Source: JAVJRN01 sp040218415
GTDB lineage: Bacteria > Bacteroidota > Bacteroidia > Cytophagales > Cyclobacteriaceae
Direction of reading: 5' to 3'
Assembly (NCBI GenBank): GCA_040218415.1
Contig: JAVJRN010000060.1
Span: forward strand, 124,001 to 188,000
Length of the DNA: 64,000 bases
The translations under genes and the position numbers were made by a program. Of this stretch, positions 25,475-34,960 are shown piece by piece (the first letter of the stretch is position 1; every line of letters begins with the position of its first letter). Below the pieces are notes generated by a model that made no database searches, was not told the DNA's origin, and saw only the letters and a program-made list of their open reading frames with translations.

Positions 25475-26896
25475 TTAAAATTGGAAGTATATAAATGAGG
25501 TACCTGTTTTCGCAAACCAAGCAATTAATAAAAGAATAGTAGAATAAAATGACCATCGAGTGTACATGTTCCAATTGTTTCCCAGCTTTTCCAAAGTAAA
25601 CTCATGTGTCCTATTGAGCCATTCCAATACAATCAGAATTAATATCAGCGCAATTATATAGAGTACTCTCAATGATACTTCTATAGGAGAAAACAGGGAT
25701 TCCGACATTATTTCCGATAGGATATCTGTGGCTTGACTGATGTCTTTTGCCCTAAAAAATACCCATCCAATACAAACCAAAAGGTAGGTTTTCAAAACAG
25801 GTAATAAATCCTTGAACCGAGGATGCTCAGAAAGATTTTTCCGGTTTCTCTTCAGTAAGAACAAAGGCAAATAAAGTAGGCTATGAAAGGCGCCCCATGC
25901 AATAAACGTCCAATTTGCGCCATGCCAAAAACCACTGATGAGGAAAATAATGAAGATGTTTTTTATAGAGGTAATCTTATTTTTGGCACTCCCACCTAGT
26001 GGAATATATACATAGTCTTTAAACCAAGAACTTAGTGAAATATGCCATTTTCTCCAAAACTCAGCGATATCTCGTGAAAAATATGGATTGTTGAAATTTC
26101 GGGAGAGTTTGATGCCGAATAGCCGTGAAACCCCAATAGCAATATCCGAATAACCCGAAAAGTCTCCATAAATCTGGAAAGAAAAGAGCACAGCGCCCAA
26201 TAACAAAGTACTCCCGTGGAGGCTGTCTGATGAATTAAATATTTGATCTACATACGGTGCGCAATTATCTGCTATGACCATTTTTTTGAATAGCCCCCAA
26301 AGTATCTGCTTCATTCCCAGGGCCGCTTCTTGATAGCTGAAAATACGTTTATTTAATATTTGAGGCAGCAGTTTGGTTGATCTTTCAATAGGTCCAGCTA
26401 CGAGTTGAGGGAAAAAACTAACGTAAACCATGAAAGCTAAAAAGTCTTTATTGGCTTTGATCTCTCCTCGATAAACATCTATTGAATAGCTCAGCGTTTG
26501 AAAGGTATAAAAGCTGATGCCGACGGGCAAAATGATATTGAGAGTTGGGGAGTCAATATCAAAACCAGCAAAAAGGAATGCATCGACAAAACTGTCAATA
26601 AAGAAATTGGCGTATTTACAATATGCCAAAAGCCCTAGGTTGAAGACAATACTCACTCCAAGCAAATTTTTCCGACTCCTTTGATCCGCATAGCGCTCCA
26701 TACCCAACGCGACAAGATAGTCCACCACCGTACTGACAAAAATGAGTATCAGGAAACGATAATCCCACCAACCATAAAAAATATAGCTGGCTATAGCTAA
26801 AAAAGTATTCTGTAACCTCAAAGAGTTGTTTGAGCACCAGTAAATGGTAAAAACTACAATCAGAAAAATGAGGAAAGCGAAGGAGTTAAAGAGCAT
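25475..26896 (-). CDS. MBOAT-family membrane-bound O-acyltransferase (AlgI/DltB-like)
   Basis: 473 aa, polytopic with about 11 predicted helices. Family hallmarks: FFPQLVAGPIERSTKLLPQI (161-180), GYSDIAIGVSRLFGI, NFNNPYFSRDIAEFWRKWH (267-285), and the invariant His325 in SGFWHGANW, essential in AlgI. It moves an acyl group across or within the inner membrane to a carbohydrate acceptor. It abuts the SGNH-like gene with no intergenic base and they form a two-gene operon. A palindrome TACCA-CATT-TGGTA lies 15 nt before its start. N-terminus and length agree with the family, so the first ATG is kept. Confidence 0.92.
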   Translation of the reverse strand: MLFNSFAFLIFLIVVFTIYWCSNNSLRLQNTFLAIASYIFYGWWDYRFLILIFVSTVVDYLVALGMERYADQRSRKNLLGVSIVFNLGLLAYCKYANFFIDSFVDAFLFAGFDIDSPTLNIILPVGISFYTFQTLSYSIDVYRGEIKANKDFLAFMVYVSFFPQLVAGPIERSTKLLPQILNKRIFSYQEAALGMKQILWGLFKKMVIADNCAPYVDQIFNSSDSLHGSTLLLGAVLFSFQIYGDFSGYSDIAIGVSRLFGIKLSRNFNNPYFSRDIAEFWRKWHISLSSWFKDYVYIPLGGSAKNKITSIKNIFIIFLISGFWHGANWTFIAWGAFHSLLYLPLFLLKRNRKNLSEHPRFKDLLPVLKTYLLVCIGWVFFRAKDISQATDILSEIMSESLFSPIEVSLRVLYIIALILILIVLEWLNRTHEFTLEKLGNNWNMYTRWSFYSTILLLIAWFAKTGTSFIYFQF

Positions 26897-27301
26897 TTAA
26901 ACCATTTAGATACCACATTTGGTACTTTTCTTTTTCTATAATGTTGTCATCAGAAACTACCGAATGATCGCCTTTCATTTGACTCGTGAGTTTATAAAAT
27001 TTCAATTTTGAAAATGAAAGCCGGCAAGATATACACTTTAAATTTAAAAAAGACAGCTTATGGTCTGTTAGATCATTGAATAGCAGGCCTCAACAAACAG
27101 CCATCATGTTTTGATGACTCCTTTTTTTGAAAAGTGCTCGCTCGCAAATTTGGAACGAGTAAGAAGCTGTAAATGGAGAAAGGAATGATCCCTGTTTATA
27201 ATGCCAAGGCAGCAAATTTTATACAAATAGCAGGAATGCTTTTCCTTGCATCGGGTTTCTATGACTGGTTATTATAGCAGTAAAATCTAGTTTATTTGCA
27301 T
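26897..27301. other. Intergenic region, no firm gene
   Basis: About 400 bp, AT-rich. It holds the palindrome TACCACATTTGGTA (26912-26925), and a plus-strand hairpin CATCA/TGATG (27102-27116) followed by seven T with no plus-strand gene before it. A 34-codon plus-strand frame (27173-27277) with a hydrophobic centre is present but too short and unsupported to call. Confidence 0.5.
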
Positions 27302-27339
27302 AAAAAAAAGGCTCATTAACGTCGCGTTATGAGCCTTTT
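27302..27339 (-). terminator. Rho-independent terminator after the endonuclease I protein
   Basis: AAAAGGCTCATTAACG and CGTTATGAGCCTTTT pair over about 15 bp with one bulged T and a TCG loop. On the minus strand the stem is followed by eight T. It lies 24 nt past the stop. Confidence 0.9.
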
Positions 27340-27362
27340 ACTTCTAGAGATACACTCGAATG

Positions 27363-30300
27363 TTATTTTATAATCAGCTTGGAGGTTTTGCTTACTCCGT
27401 TCATTTCAGTTCTCAAGAGATAAACACCTTGTTCAATACGACTTACGTCTATTGGTTTTTTTCCGTTGACTTTCCCCTTAAATAGTGATTTACCGTCTAT
27501 TGACAAAATTTCGACATTTTGCTCTTCGCCTACAACCCATAGTTGGTCATATGCAGGATTAGGATAGAAGACTTTTTTTGCTGATTCCAGATTTTCCACG
27601 GTCAATGGGGAAAAAGAATTTCCTGAAAGCTGAATATCAATGGTGTCTCTGCCGAGTGTAGCCACATGCAAGAAATCGTCAAAATTACCATCTTCCGTAG
27701 GAGCGAATCTGACAAAAACCGAGGTGAGACTAACTTCTCCGCTTTCTGAAGTTATCGGAAAGGTGGTTGGTCCAGCCAATGGAGAATCGAAGCTCTGATT
27801 ATCTGAAATTTCAAAACCTGCCGGAACAAGGACATTAATATTTCCCTGCAAATATCGGCCTGATAGAGCCAAAGACTGTGCATCAGAAAATTCACCAGTT
27901 CTTATTTCTCCAAAAATACCACTAAGGTTGCTTTGGTCTATGTTAACCACAGGTTCGGTAGCAGTTCCCGTTCCTGAAACATCAAGGATGATCATGGTAA
28001 AGTCATCACTAGAATGCGTTATTGTACCAGTGTAAACCTTCCCTTCCGTTGGTGCGAATTTCACAAACACAGTTCCTGAAAGCGTCCCTTGATCTGGCGA
28101 CAGAATGAGCGACGTAGAAAAATCTGAGTCGTTACTAGACAACAAGAAACCACTCGTCGAGCGGATACTAACATTATCTATTAAGTTGCTTCCCTGAACA
28201 GTGTAAGATCTTGAGCTACTCTGGCTTCCCTCTTCAACATTGCCAAATGTGTCATCGAATTGATCCGTATTCACAGTAAATGAAGGATTAGCCACAGGAG
28301 CATCACGTTTTCCAAGATTGCTAAAGTCATCAGTATCTAGAACAATCCACTCTGAAGTCGCGTCGTTTGAGCCAAATGAGCCCAAAGCGGTGTTATTCCC
28401 TTGCTCAATATTCGCTTTTCTTACGAGCGTGTTTTCGCTCGTACTTCCACTTGATCCCACTGCCCAGTTGGTTCCTGGATCATTACCTATTTCTCCGATA
28501 ACATCTACAATTTGTCCATCGCCAATAATAGCCAGCGCATCATCTCCGTTAAAATTACATATCTCTGTATTTATAGCAGTGGCTAACGCTAAAATGGATT
28601 GGTCAGCGCTTGCATGAGCAATGATTATAAGCTCTTTTGAATCGATTGAAGTTTTAGCGTCTGCGAGGTTGTAAGTATAACTGGCAGTCGGTGAACCATT
28701 ACTGTAAATGGCCAAGCTATAATTAGCCAAATTCACTGTGTTGCCAGAAGCGTTGTAAATTTCCAAAGCCTTGTTAAAGCTGCTTCCTTCAATATATTCT
28801 GAAAACATTAAAGCATTAGAAATGGCGAATACATCAATAGTCGCTGCGCCGTTGAGTTCGCCGGCTTGCACATTGAGCGTAATCTCTCCAGTACCATCAT
28901 ATCGTAAATCGTTCCATTCAAAAACTCCTTCGGTCATAGGCTGGTCAGCGAGACCGGCGGCAGAAGTCAATTGACCTGCACCATTTGCCAGACTTAAACT
29001 TACCGTTCTTGATGCCTTATCTATGTTCAGTACTTCATCAGTAATATTCACTGTTAGACCAAAAGCATTTGCGCCATTCACCGAAACATTATAGCCGAGT
29101 GTGAGTGCTGTGCCTTTTACATCTACAGTATGCGCGGCTGAAGTAATTGATGCCGACAGGTTGGTTCGGAGTAGAGATCCATTTCCACTGGCAATAAAGT
29201 CATGATCAGTAGGAATGGTGAATTCAAGAACTTCTTCGTCCGTCACCGTAGAATCCATCCAGATAGAAAGGGTAAACTCTTCTGTACTTCCACTAGAAAT
29301 TTCATAAAGTTCAGTTAGATCAAAAGATATAGCCCCCTGCGAAATATTACTTGATTGGATGGTTTTACTTGTGGTAGCCAGTTGTGCACCAGCGATGGTT
29401 TCACTCCAATTAGCCACATTATTCACCCCCGGAACAATGGAAACTTTGGTAATGAAAGTGCTGAGCTGATCGGCGGTTCCAGAATCAACAATATTGAATT
29501 TGAATACTGGAACAGCTTCAACTTCTGTTAATACAAGAGAACTGAGTGATGCTGCTTCAATTTGTGAGGCTGGTGCGGCAATGTCCGAATCTTGATCATT
29601 TGGTGTTGTGGTGTTTCCACTAATGCTTGCTCCGCTTTCGACATAGCATGTTGGGTTTAGATTATATTCAAGGACTGTAAAAAAGTAGGTCGTACCACTT
29701 ACGAGGTTACTTATTTTGGCTTCCGTGCCATCGCCTACATAAAGTACAAAATTGCCGTTTCCAATTTCATCACCAGCGCCGAAGCTAAGATCTCCACTAT
29801 AAATATCTCCTTCGCTCAACGTTACGGAGACATCATTGGCCGCCCTTCCAATAACCAGTACTTGCTGGCCATTTCCTCGTGTCCATGTCAGCGTCAACCC
29901 ATTTTCTGAAATATCAGACAAGGCCAAGGCTGTACTTCCAACCGTAGGAGGTATACATGAGTTATCATCAATTGTATGTTTACCGATATCAGAAAAGCTA
30001 TTTTGCGGAAGCACCAACCACTCAGAATCTTCATCGTTGGTTCCAAAAGAACCTAATGGTTCTGGATTTCCACCAAAAATACTCGACTTTCGAATCAGTG
30101 TGTATTCGGAGGTTGCACCAGAAGCCCCGACTGGCCAGTTAGTCCCAGGATCAACTCCAATTTGACCAAAAAGATCCATGATTTCACCAGATTGTACCAA
30201 AGCCAATACGTCATCGCCATTGTAAAAAGTAATCTCACTGGTTGCATCCGCCTCATCGAGAATGGCCTGATTAGCACTTGGATTAGCAATGACCAAAACC

Positions 30301-32990
30301 TCTCCTGCGGGAAGACTGGCTCTAATATCAGAAAGATTGAGTACAAAATCGGCCGTAGTTGCTCCATTATTGAAGCGCTCGATACTGTAACCAGAAAGGT
30401 TGATTTCATTTTGCGAAGCATTGAATAACTCAATGGCTTTATTGCTACTTGAACCCTCGATATACTCTGAGAAAAACAAACCTACCGACGGTTCGGTCAT
30501 TGAAATTGCTTCGGAAACGGTCGTTAATGTATTATCCGTCACAGAAAACTGGAACGAACCTGTAGCAGATATTTGAAGGTCTGTCCAAGCGTACATGCCA
30601 TTTTCAAGGCTTTTATCTGAAAGGCCGGTTGCCGAAGAAAGCACTTCATTGCGCTCAGTTAGACTTAGCGAAACATTTCGAGCTTGCGTGTCAATGTTCC
30701 CATTAATATCGGTTGCCGAAACACTCACAGCAATGTCTTGAGAAATTGTACCTGATGCTGGCAGATCAAAGGAAAACTGGCTGGCAGTTACATTGATCTC
30801 GTGCGCTGCTGATACGATTCCCGCTGGCAAGGTGCCAATAATCAAAGAACCCGACCCGTCAACTTCAAACTGATGTGCTGCTGCAATTTCGAATTGTAGT
30901 TTGGTTCCATCCATTTGTGCTTGATTGAGGAATACAGACAAACTAAAAGTCTGACTTGTGGCGTCATTTACGGCCAAGGGTGTTTCGAACTCAAAAGTCA
31001 GTGCCTCATCAGTGATAGAAGAAGCCTCAAAGGTGTTGCTTTCATTGGAGAGAAGCACACCAGCAAGCACACTCGACCAGTTGGCATTGTTAGATGCGCC
31101 AGGAGTTAAAACAACTTTACTTAATTGGGTGGGAAGATTATCTCCAGATCCTTTGTCCGTCACGATGAATTTCAATACCTCAATGGCTTGCTCACGTGTA
31201 TTTGTAAGCGCGCTAATCGTTGACGCTGCTACATTGGTCGCGGGTTCACTTATTTCGGAATCCTGATCATTGGCTGTAGTGGTGGTGACTAATAATGTCG
31301 CGGGCGCATTTGTCAAATAGCAAGAAGAGCCTTTGTACTCATAGGCGCTAAAGTCATAGGAAGTAGCTGCAGTTAATCCCGAAATAGACACGCTTGTTCC
31401 CGCTCCCGCATATACAACATAGTTGTTAATTCCAAGATTTTCGCCAGTGCCAAATGTGGCATTGGCTTGATAAGTTGTTCCATTGGCAGGTGCAATGCCT
31501 GTTTCCCCAGATTCTTTGGCTATTACAATTACGCCATCGCCATCGCCTCGTGCCCAACTTAAGCCCACCGTATTATTAGCAATATTGGTGCTTGCCAAAG
31601 TAGAGGTTTGTGTGGATGGAGCATCACAAGTGGCTGCAGCTGTAAAGGTTCCAATTGGGAAAGGTTTCGTGGCTGTGGCATTGGTAGTTCCACCTTCCAG
31701 TGCGTCTACGCCTCCAAAAGTCCATTCACTCAACTGAAAGCTCGTTCCGTTTGGTCCTGTTTCAGCGACTCTATAAGCCCAACCATCCAAATAATCCCAA
31801 GGTTCTCCTGTACCATCTTTGTTGATATCCCCGAATACATCAATCACTTTCTCCGCGCCTGAAAATGCGCCTGACTCATCATAAAATAACTCGATGGCAT
31901 CATCACCATTTACGTTGGTCGCAGAGCCATCAGTCACCGTTGGGCTAAGTCCGAAAAAACTATTGAAATCGCCCGCAGAAGCTTCATAGACAACATATAA
32001 AAAATCTCCTGCACTTGCGGAACCAGTCAGGGCTATTTCACTGCCGTCCGTTCCTCCTCCGTTATTGGCTGACCCTACACCATAAAGCCCCAAGTTGGCT
32101 ATATCTTTCAATGCATACAATTCAACTCCTTTTGGAGAGCCTCCAGTTAATGTACCGTCAAATACTCCTGTAATGACCAAATCTCCTGTAGAGGTACTAG
32201 GTCCACTGCCTATGCCACAATCGAAACCCCATGCACGACATACCAAACCCGGATAATCTACGTATGGATTTCTATTTCCTTGAGCCGTCTGTATACGATT
32301 ATTTCTGGTTCGTTCCCAATCATCAACTGGATCATTTTTATGCCATTCGTAGAGCATGTTCAGGTCTCCACCGAGAGCAAGATCTTCAATATCTCGACCA
32401 TAAGAAGACAAATCATACACGGTGAAAAAGTAAAAAATGACACGAGCCAAATCTCCTTTGTGATCTTCTCTCGGCTCAAAAGCATTAGATGTTCTTTCGC
32501 TATAATCGTCGATGTTTGACTGGGGAATACTTGATGAAGAACTGAGACCTGACTGATCATTACCATACCAAGTATCCGTTTGCGAGTCTGTGATATCATC
32601 AAATGGATTGCTTCCACGTGCACTATTCACGTTTTGATGTGTAGGAAACAAGTGCATAATGTCAGACTTCATAGGCGCGTTCTCACTGAAGAAACTCTGT
32701 GGAATACTATGTTCGGCGTTTATCGGATTGAGATACGTTGTTGACTGTGATTCTTGGGAAAAGCCTGAATACACTCCATAAACACGTCCATCTTGTCGTT
32801 TGTCAATGGTGCTGTACATAGCAGTACGAGCGGCATTATATCCTTGGTCTTGAAACTTGCCGGTGTACCAGTTGTCTTTGAGCCATGTTTTTAAATCATT
32901 GCCGCTGAGATCGTCTGGCGGAGCAGATTGGCCGAATGCCAAGGTGATAAATAAGATTTGTAGGAAAGTTAAAACGACTGTCTTTTTCAT
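27363..32990 (-). CDS. Giant secreted endonuclease I protein with duplicated FnIII/lamin-tail module and T9SS C-terminus
   Basis: 1875 aa. Signal peptide ends AFG before QSAPPDD. Residues ~25-265 are an endonuclease I domain: NAEHSIPQS, MKSDIMHLFPTHQNVNSARG, HKGDLARVIFYFF and RNNRIQTAQGNRNPYVDYPG match the NucM/EndA His-Asn metal nuclease. Then a first lamin-tail-like domain (~270-445), followed by two copies of a ~557-residue block (455-1011 and 1012-~1560), each a FnIII-like domain, an NDQDS linker, a beta-rich region and a lamin-tail domain with FSEYIEGSS. Two more beta domains precede a type A T9SS sorting domain (VFYPNPAYDQL to KTSKLIIK). Likely an extracellular nuclease for DNA scavenging or biofilm turnover. 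A full promoter is predicted at 33101-33130. Confidence 0.9.
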   Translation of the reverse strand: MKKTVVLTFLQILFITLAFGQSAPPDDLSGNDLKTWLKDNWYTGKFQDQGYNAARTAMYSTIDKRQDGRVYGVYSGFSQESQSTTYLNPINAEHSIPQSFFSENAPMKSDIMHLFPTHQNVNSARGSNPFDDITDSQTDTWYGNDQSGLSSSSSIPQSNIDDYSERTSNAFEPREDHKGDLARVIFYFFTVYDLSSYGRDIEDLALGGDLNMLYEWHKNDPVDDWERTRNNRIQTAQGNRNPYVDYPGLVCRAWGFDCGIGSGPSTSTGDLVITGVFDGTLTGGSPKGVELYALKDIANLGLYGVGSANNGGGTDGSEIALTGSASAGDFLYVVYEASAGDFNSFFGLSPTVTDGSATNVNGDDAIELFYDESGAFSGAEKVIDVFGDINKDGTGEPWDYLDGWAYRVAETGPNGTSFQLSEWTFGGVDALEGGTTNATATKPFPIGTFTAAATCDAPSTQTSTLASTNIANNTVGLSWARGDGDGVIVIAKESGETGIAPANGTTYQANATFGTGENLGINNYVVYAGAGTSVSISGLTAATSYDFSAYEYKGSSCYLTNAPATLLVTTTTANDQDSEISEPATNVAASTISALTNTREQAIEVLKFIVTDKGSGDNLPTQLSKVVLTPGASNNANWSSVLAGVLLSNESNTFEASSITDEALTFEFETPLAVNDATSQTFSLSVFLNQAQMDGTKLQFEIAAAHQFEVDGSGSLIIGTLPAGIVSAAHEINVTASQFSFDLPASGTISQDIAVSVSATDINGNIDTQARNVSLSLTERNEVLSSATGLSDKSLENGMYAWTDLQISATGSFQFSVTDNTLTTVSEAISMTEPSVGLFFSEYIEGSSSNKAIELFNASQNEINLSGYSIERFNNGATTADFVLNLSDIRASLPAGEVLVIANPSANQAILDEADATSEITFYNGDDVLALVQSGEIMDLFGQIGVDPGTNWPVGASGATSEYTLIRKSSIFGGNPEPLGSFGTNDEDSEWLVLPQNSFSDIGKHTIDDNSCIPPTVGSTALALSDISENGLTLTWTRGNGQQVLVIGRAANDVSVTLSEGDIYSGDLSFGAGDEIGNGNFVLYVGDGTEAKISNLVSGTTYFFTVLEYNLNPTCYVESGASISGNTTTPNDQDSDIAAPASQIEAASLSSLVLTEVEAVPVFKFNIVDSGTADQLSTFITKVSIVPGVNNVANWSETIAGAQLATTSKTIQSSNISQGAISFDLTELYEISSGSTEEFTLSIWMDSTVTDEEVLEFTIPTDHDFIASGNGSLLRTNLSASITSAAHTVDVKGTALTLGYNVSVNGANAFGLTVNITDEVLNIDKASRTVSLSLANGAGQLTSAAGLADQPMTEGVFEWNDLRYDGTGEITLNVQAGELNGAATIDVFAISNALMFSEYIEGSSFNKALEIYNASGNTVNLANYSLAIYSNGSPTASYTYNLADAKTSIDSKELIIIAHASADQSILALATAINTEICNFNGDDALAIIGDGQIVDVIGEIGNDPGTNWAVGSSGSTSENTLVRKANIEQGNNTALGSFGSNDATSEWIVLDTDDFSNLGKRDAPVANPSFTVNTDQFDDTFGNVEEGSQSSSRSYTVQGSNLIDNVSIRSTSGFLLSSNDSDFSTSLILSPDQGTLSGTVFVKFAPTEGKVYTGTITHSSDDFTMIILDVSGTGTATEPVVNIDQSNLSGIFGEIRTGEFSDAQSLALSGRYLQGNINVLVPAGFEISDNQSFDSPLAGPTTFPITSESGEVSLTSVFVRFAPTEDGNFDDFLHVATLGRDTIDIQLSGNSFSPLTVENLESAKKVFYPNPAYDQLWVVGEEQNVEILSIDGKSLFKGKVNGKKPIDVSRIEQGVYLLRTEMNGVSKTSKLIIK
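28306..29957 (-). repeat. Second copy of internal ~557-aa module
   Basis: Codes for residues 1012 to ~1560 of the endonuclease I protein. Starts CIPPTVG, contains TPNDQDSDIAAPAS and FSEYIEGSSFNKALEIYNAS, ends FSNLGK. Diverged clearly from copy 1 at protein level. Confidence 0.8.
29958..31628 (-). repeat. First copy of internal ~557-aa module
   Basis: Codes for residues 455-1011. Starts CDAPSTQTS, contains TANDQDSEISEPAT and FSEYIEGSSSNKAIELFNAS, ends FSDIGK. The lamin-tail halves of the two copies are ~555 residues apart and easily aligned. Confidence 0.8.
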
Positions 32991-33100
32991 TCAAAATATA
33001 ATTGAGTGGATAGTTAACAAAAGGAATTAAAGAGCCATGAAATGCTGGGTCGGCACGATCTAAATAGCCAAGATTGGTGAATCCAAATTAAAATAAGCTA

Positions 33101-33130
33101 CAAAAGTAACTTTTAACTTCGTACTATCAA
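33101..33130 (-). promoter_or_regulatory. Promoter of the endonuclease I gene
   Basis: On the minus strand TACTTTTG (33101-33108) matches TAnnTTTG, with TTG (33128-33130) 19 nt upstream at the -33 position. Predicted leader about 105 nt. Confidence 0.6.
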
Positions 33131-33222
33131 TTGATAAAAGACATTCATAAACTAACCATAACATTGGAAGCTGGATACCATCAGTAAAATCAAAAAAACA
33201 CTCGGTATTGCACCCCGAAAAC

Positions 33223-33257
33223 AAAAAACTCCCAGAAGCTTAGCCACTGAGAGTTTT
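33223..33257 (-). terminator. Rho-independent terminator after hemH
   Basis: AAAACTCCCAG (33225-33235) pairs with CTGAGAGTTTT (33247-33257), 11 bp with one G-T pair. On the minus strand six T follow. It ends the VTT-hemH transcript. Confidence 0.8.
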
Positions 33258-33278
33258 CATTTTGACAAAATAATTTAT

Positions 33279-34289
33279 TTAACCACGAACAATTTGAGCA
33301 AGCGCTTCAACCCACATAGGATCGTCATTTAAGCTTGCGACAAGATCCCATTTTTCACCTCCGACTTCTTCAAATTTTTCTTTGTATTCTTCTCCTACTT
33401 CTATGGTCGTTTCTAGACAGTCCGAAACAAAAGCTGGTGAAAATGCAAGTACTTTCGTTTTCCCTTCTTTGGCCAAATGCTCAAGCGTGTCCTCTGTATA
33501 GGGTTTAATCCAGGGATCTCTTCCTAATCGTGATTGGAAACAAACCGTATACTGATCTTCTGATAATCCAAGCTTTTTTGCCACCAATCTGGTCGTCTGA
33601 AAACATTGCGCTCGATAGCAAAAGCGGTTTTTGTCATGGAACTCATCACAACAAGAGCCAAGCTTGCATTGGTCTCCAACAGACCCTTTTCTTATTTGTC
33701 TTTCGGGTAAGCCGTGGTAGCTAAATATGAAATGGTCGTATTCATTGGCTTCCATCCATTTTTTACCATTTTTTACAATTACATCTTGAAAAAGTTCATT
33801 GTCCAAAAACTGTGAAGTGAACTTTATCTCTGGGATAATTTGCCAATCTTTTGTGATTTCCATCACCTTGTCGATAATCGAGCCGGTGGTGGCCGACGCA
33901 TATTGCGGAAATAAAGGAATGACGTGAATACTTTCGACATGCTCGGCATTGAGTGCATCAAGACCAGCCTGAATAGATGGGCTTTGGTAACGCATGGCGT
34001 AAACGACCTTGTACTCTTCGCCTATTAAATCTTGAAGGGGTTGTACCAAATCTTCCGTGTAATATTTTAAAGGAGAGCCCCTTTCGTCAAAAAGCTTACG
34101 ATACTCCTTGGCCGATTTTGGCGCACGAAATGGCGCGATAATCAAATTGACCAACATCCATCTTGGAATAGCAGGAATGTCAATGACCCTTTTGTCTGAA
34201 AGAAATTCGCGAAGATATTTCCTCACATCACCTGTAGCTGTAGAATCTGGCGTTCCTAAATTCACCAGCAGCACTCCTTTTTTACTCAT
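33279..34289 (-). CDS. hemH: Ferrochelatase
   Basis: 336 aa. N-terminus GVLLVNLGTPDS; active-site His192 in FSYHGLPERQ and Glu293 in VSDCLETTIE. It inserts ferrous iron into protoporphyrin IX, the last step of protoheme synthesis, at the cytoplasmic membrane face. Between the two active-site parts is a Cys-rich stretch, Cys208, 213, 214, 224 and 229, which could ligate an iron-sulfur cluster as in some bacterial ferrochelatases with internal cysteines. The ATG overlaps the stop of the upstream VTT gene by 4 nt (ATGA). Terminator follows. Confidence 0.96.
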   Translation of the reverse strand: MSKKGVLLVNLGTPDSTATGDVRKYLREFLSDKRVIDIPAIPRWMLVNLIIAPFRAPKSAKEYRKLFDERGSPLKYYTEDLVQPLQDLIGEEYKVVYAMRYQSPSIQAGLDALNAEHVESIHVIPLFPQYASATTGSIIDKVMEITKDWQIIPEIKFTSQFLDNELFQDVIVKNGKKWMEANEYDHFIFSYHGLPERQIRKGSVGDQCKLGSCCDEFHDKNRFCYRAQCFQTTRLVAKKLGLSEDQYTVCFQSRLGRDPWIKPYTEDTLEHLAKEGKTKVLAFSPAFVSDCLETTIEVGEEYKEKFEEVGGEKWDLVASLNDDPMWVEALAQIVRG

Positions 34290-34876
34290 TGAAGTATATT
34301 AGTTTCCCAAATTATGAAAGCGTAAACAGCAAACCTCAAAAATCTTGAGGTTGATATCACTAAAAATGTTTTGTAAGGATATTTGACAGCCCCCATCAAC
34401 ATACAAATACCTGAAAATGGAATGGGCGTCAAAGCCGCAACTACAACAAGAAACCCACCATAGCGGGTAAAATGTTTCTCAAATTTTCCTAAATAATTTT
34501 TCTTTATCGTAGCATAAAGCTGTGTTGTACTAAAATGCGAACCTATATAATAACCTAAAAGGCCTGATATGTATGAAATAACGGAAAGAGCCGCAATATT
34601 ACCCACATAGTCAATAAGCACTTCCATGCGCAATGACCAAATCATGAATAATTCTGGTGGGATTATTCCAAAAACCACCTCCGAGCTGAGAAACAAAAGA
34701 TAGATAAGAAGCGGCTTGTCATAAATTGGCCCTAAGATGTCCTCAAGTGAAAAGTTGTAGTGATTTTTTAGATAAAAATAGCCTCCTACAATCACACCAA
34801 GCCATATTAGACCCTTGAAAAGGTTCCTCAATAAGAAGCTTGTCCGCTCTGCATTTTCTTTCTTGGTAGGTGACAT
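34286..34876 (-). CDS. VTT-domain (DedA/SNARE-associated-like) membrane protein
   Basis: 196 aa with four to five membrane segments. The C-terminal half carries the VTT signature: FTRYGGFLVVVAALTPIPFS, then GAVKYPYKTFLVIS. These proteins are implicated in lipid scrambling or envelope homeostasis in other bacteria; the exact function here is unknown. Translationally coupled to hemH (ATGA overlap). Short cytosolic Lys/Glu-rich N-terminus. A TACATTTG -7 box lies about 70 nt upstream. Confidence 0.85.
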   Translation of the reverse strand: MSPTKKENAERTSFLLRNLFKGLIWLGVIVGGYFYLKNHYNFSLEDILGPIYDKPLLIYLLFLSSEVVFGIIPPELFMIWSLRMEVLIDYVGNIAALSVISYISGLLGYYIGSHFSTTQLYATIKKNYLGKFEKHFTRYGGFLVVVAALTPIPFSGICMLMGAVKYPYKTFLVISTSRFLRFAVYAFIIWETNILQ

Positions 34877-34946
34877 GGGATGGTTACTCTTTTAAGTCGA
34901 TTAAAATACGTTTTATTGTGTCGATTGTTTAAAATTTAAAGGAGCG

Positions 34947-34954
34947 CAAATGTA
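34947..34954 (-). promoter_or_regulatory. Candidate promoter -7 box of the VTT-hemH operon
   Basis: TACATTTG on the minus strand, an exact TAnnTTTG match in a favourable position, the same octamer as at susC. No clear -33 element. Confidence 0.35.
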
Positions 34955-34960
34955 GTCGAA

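Noticed and set aside
27102..27128. Hairpin CATCA/TGATG plus seven T on the plus strand
   Set aside because: Weak stem and no plus-strand gene upstream to terminate; likely chance.
27173..27277. 34-codon plus-strand frame with a hydrophobic core
   Set aside because: No promoter, no clear ribosome-binding site, no recognised motif; too short to support.
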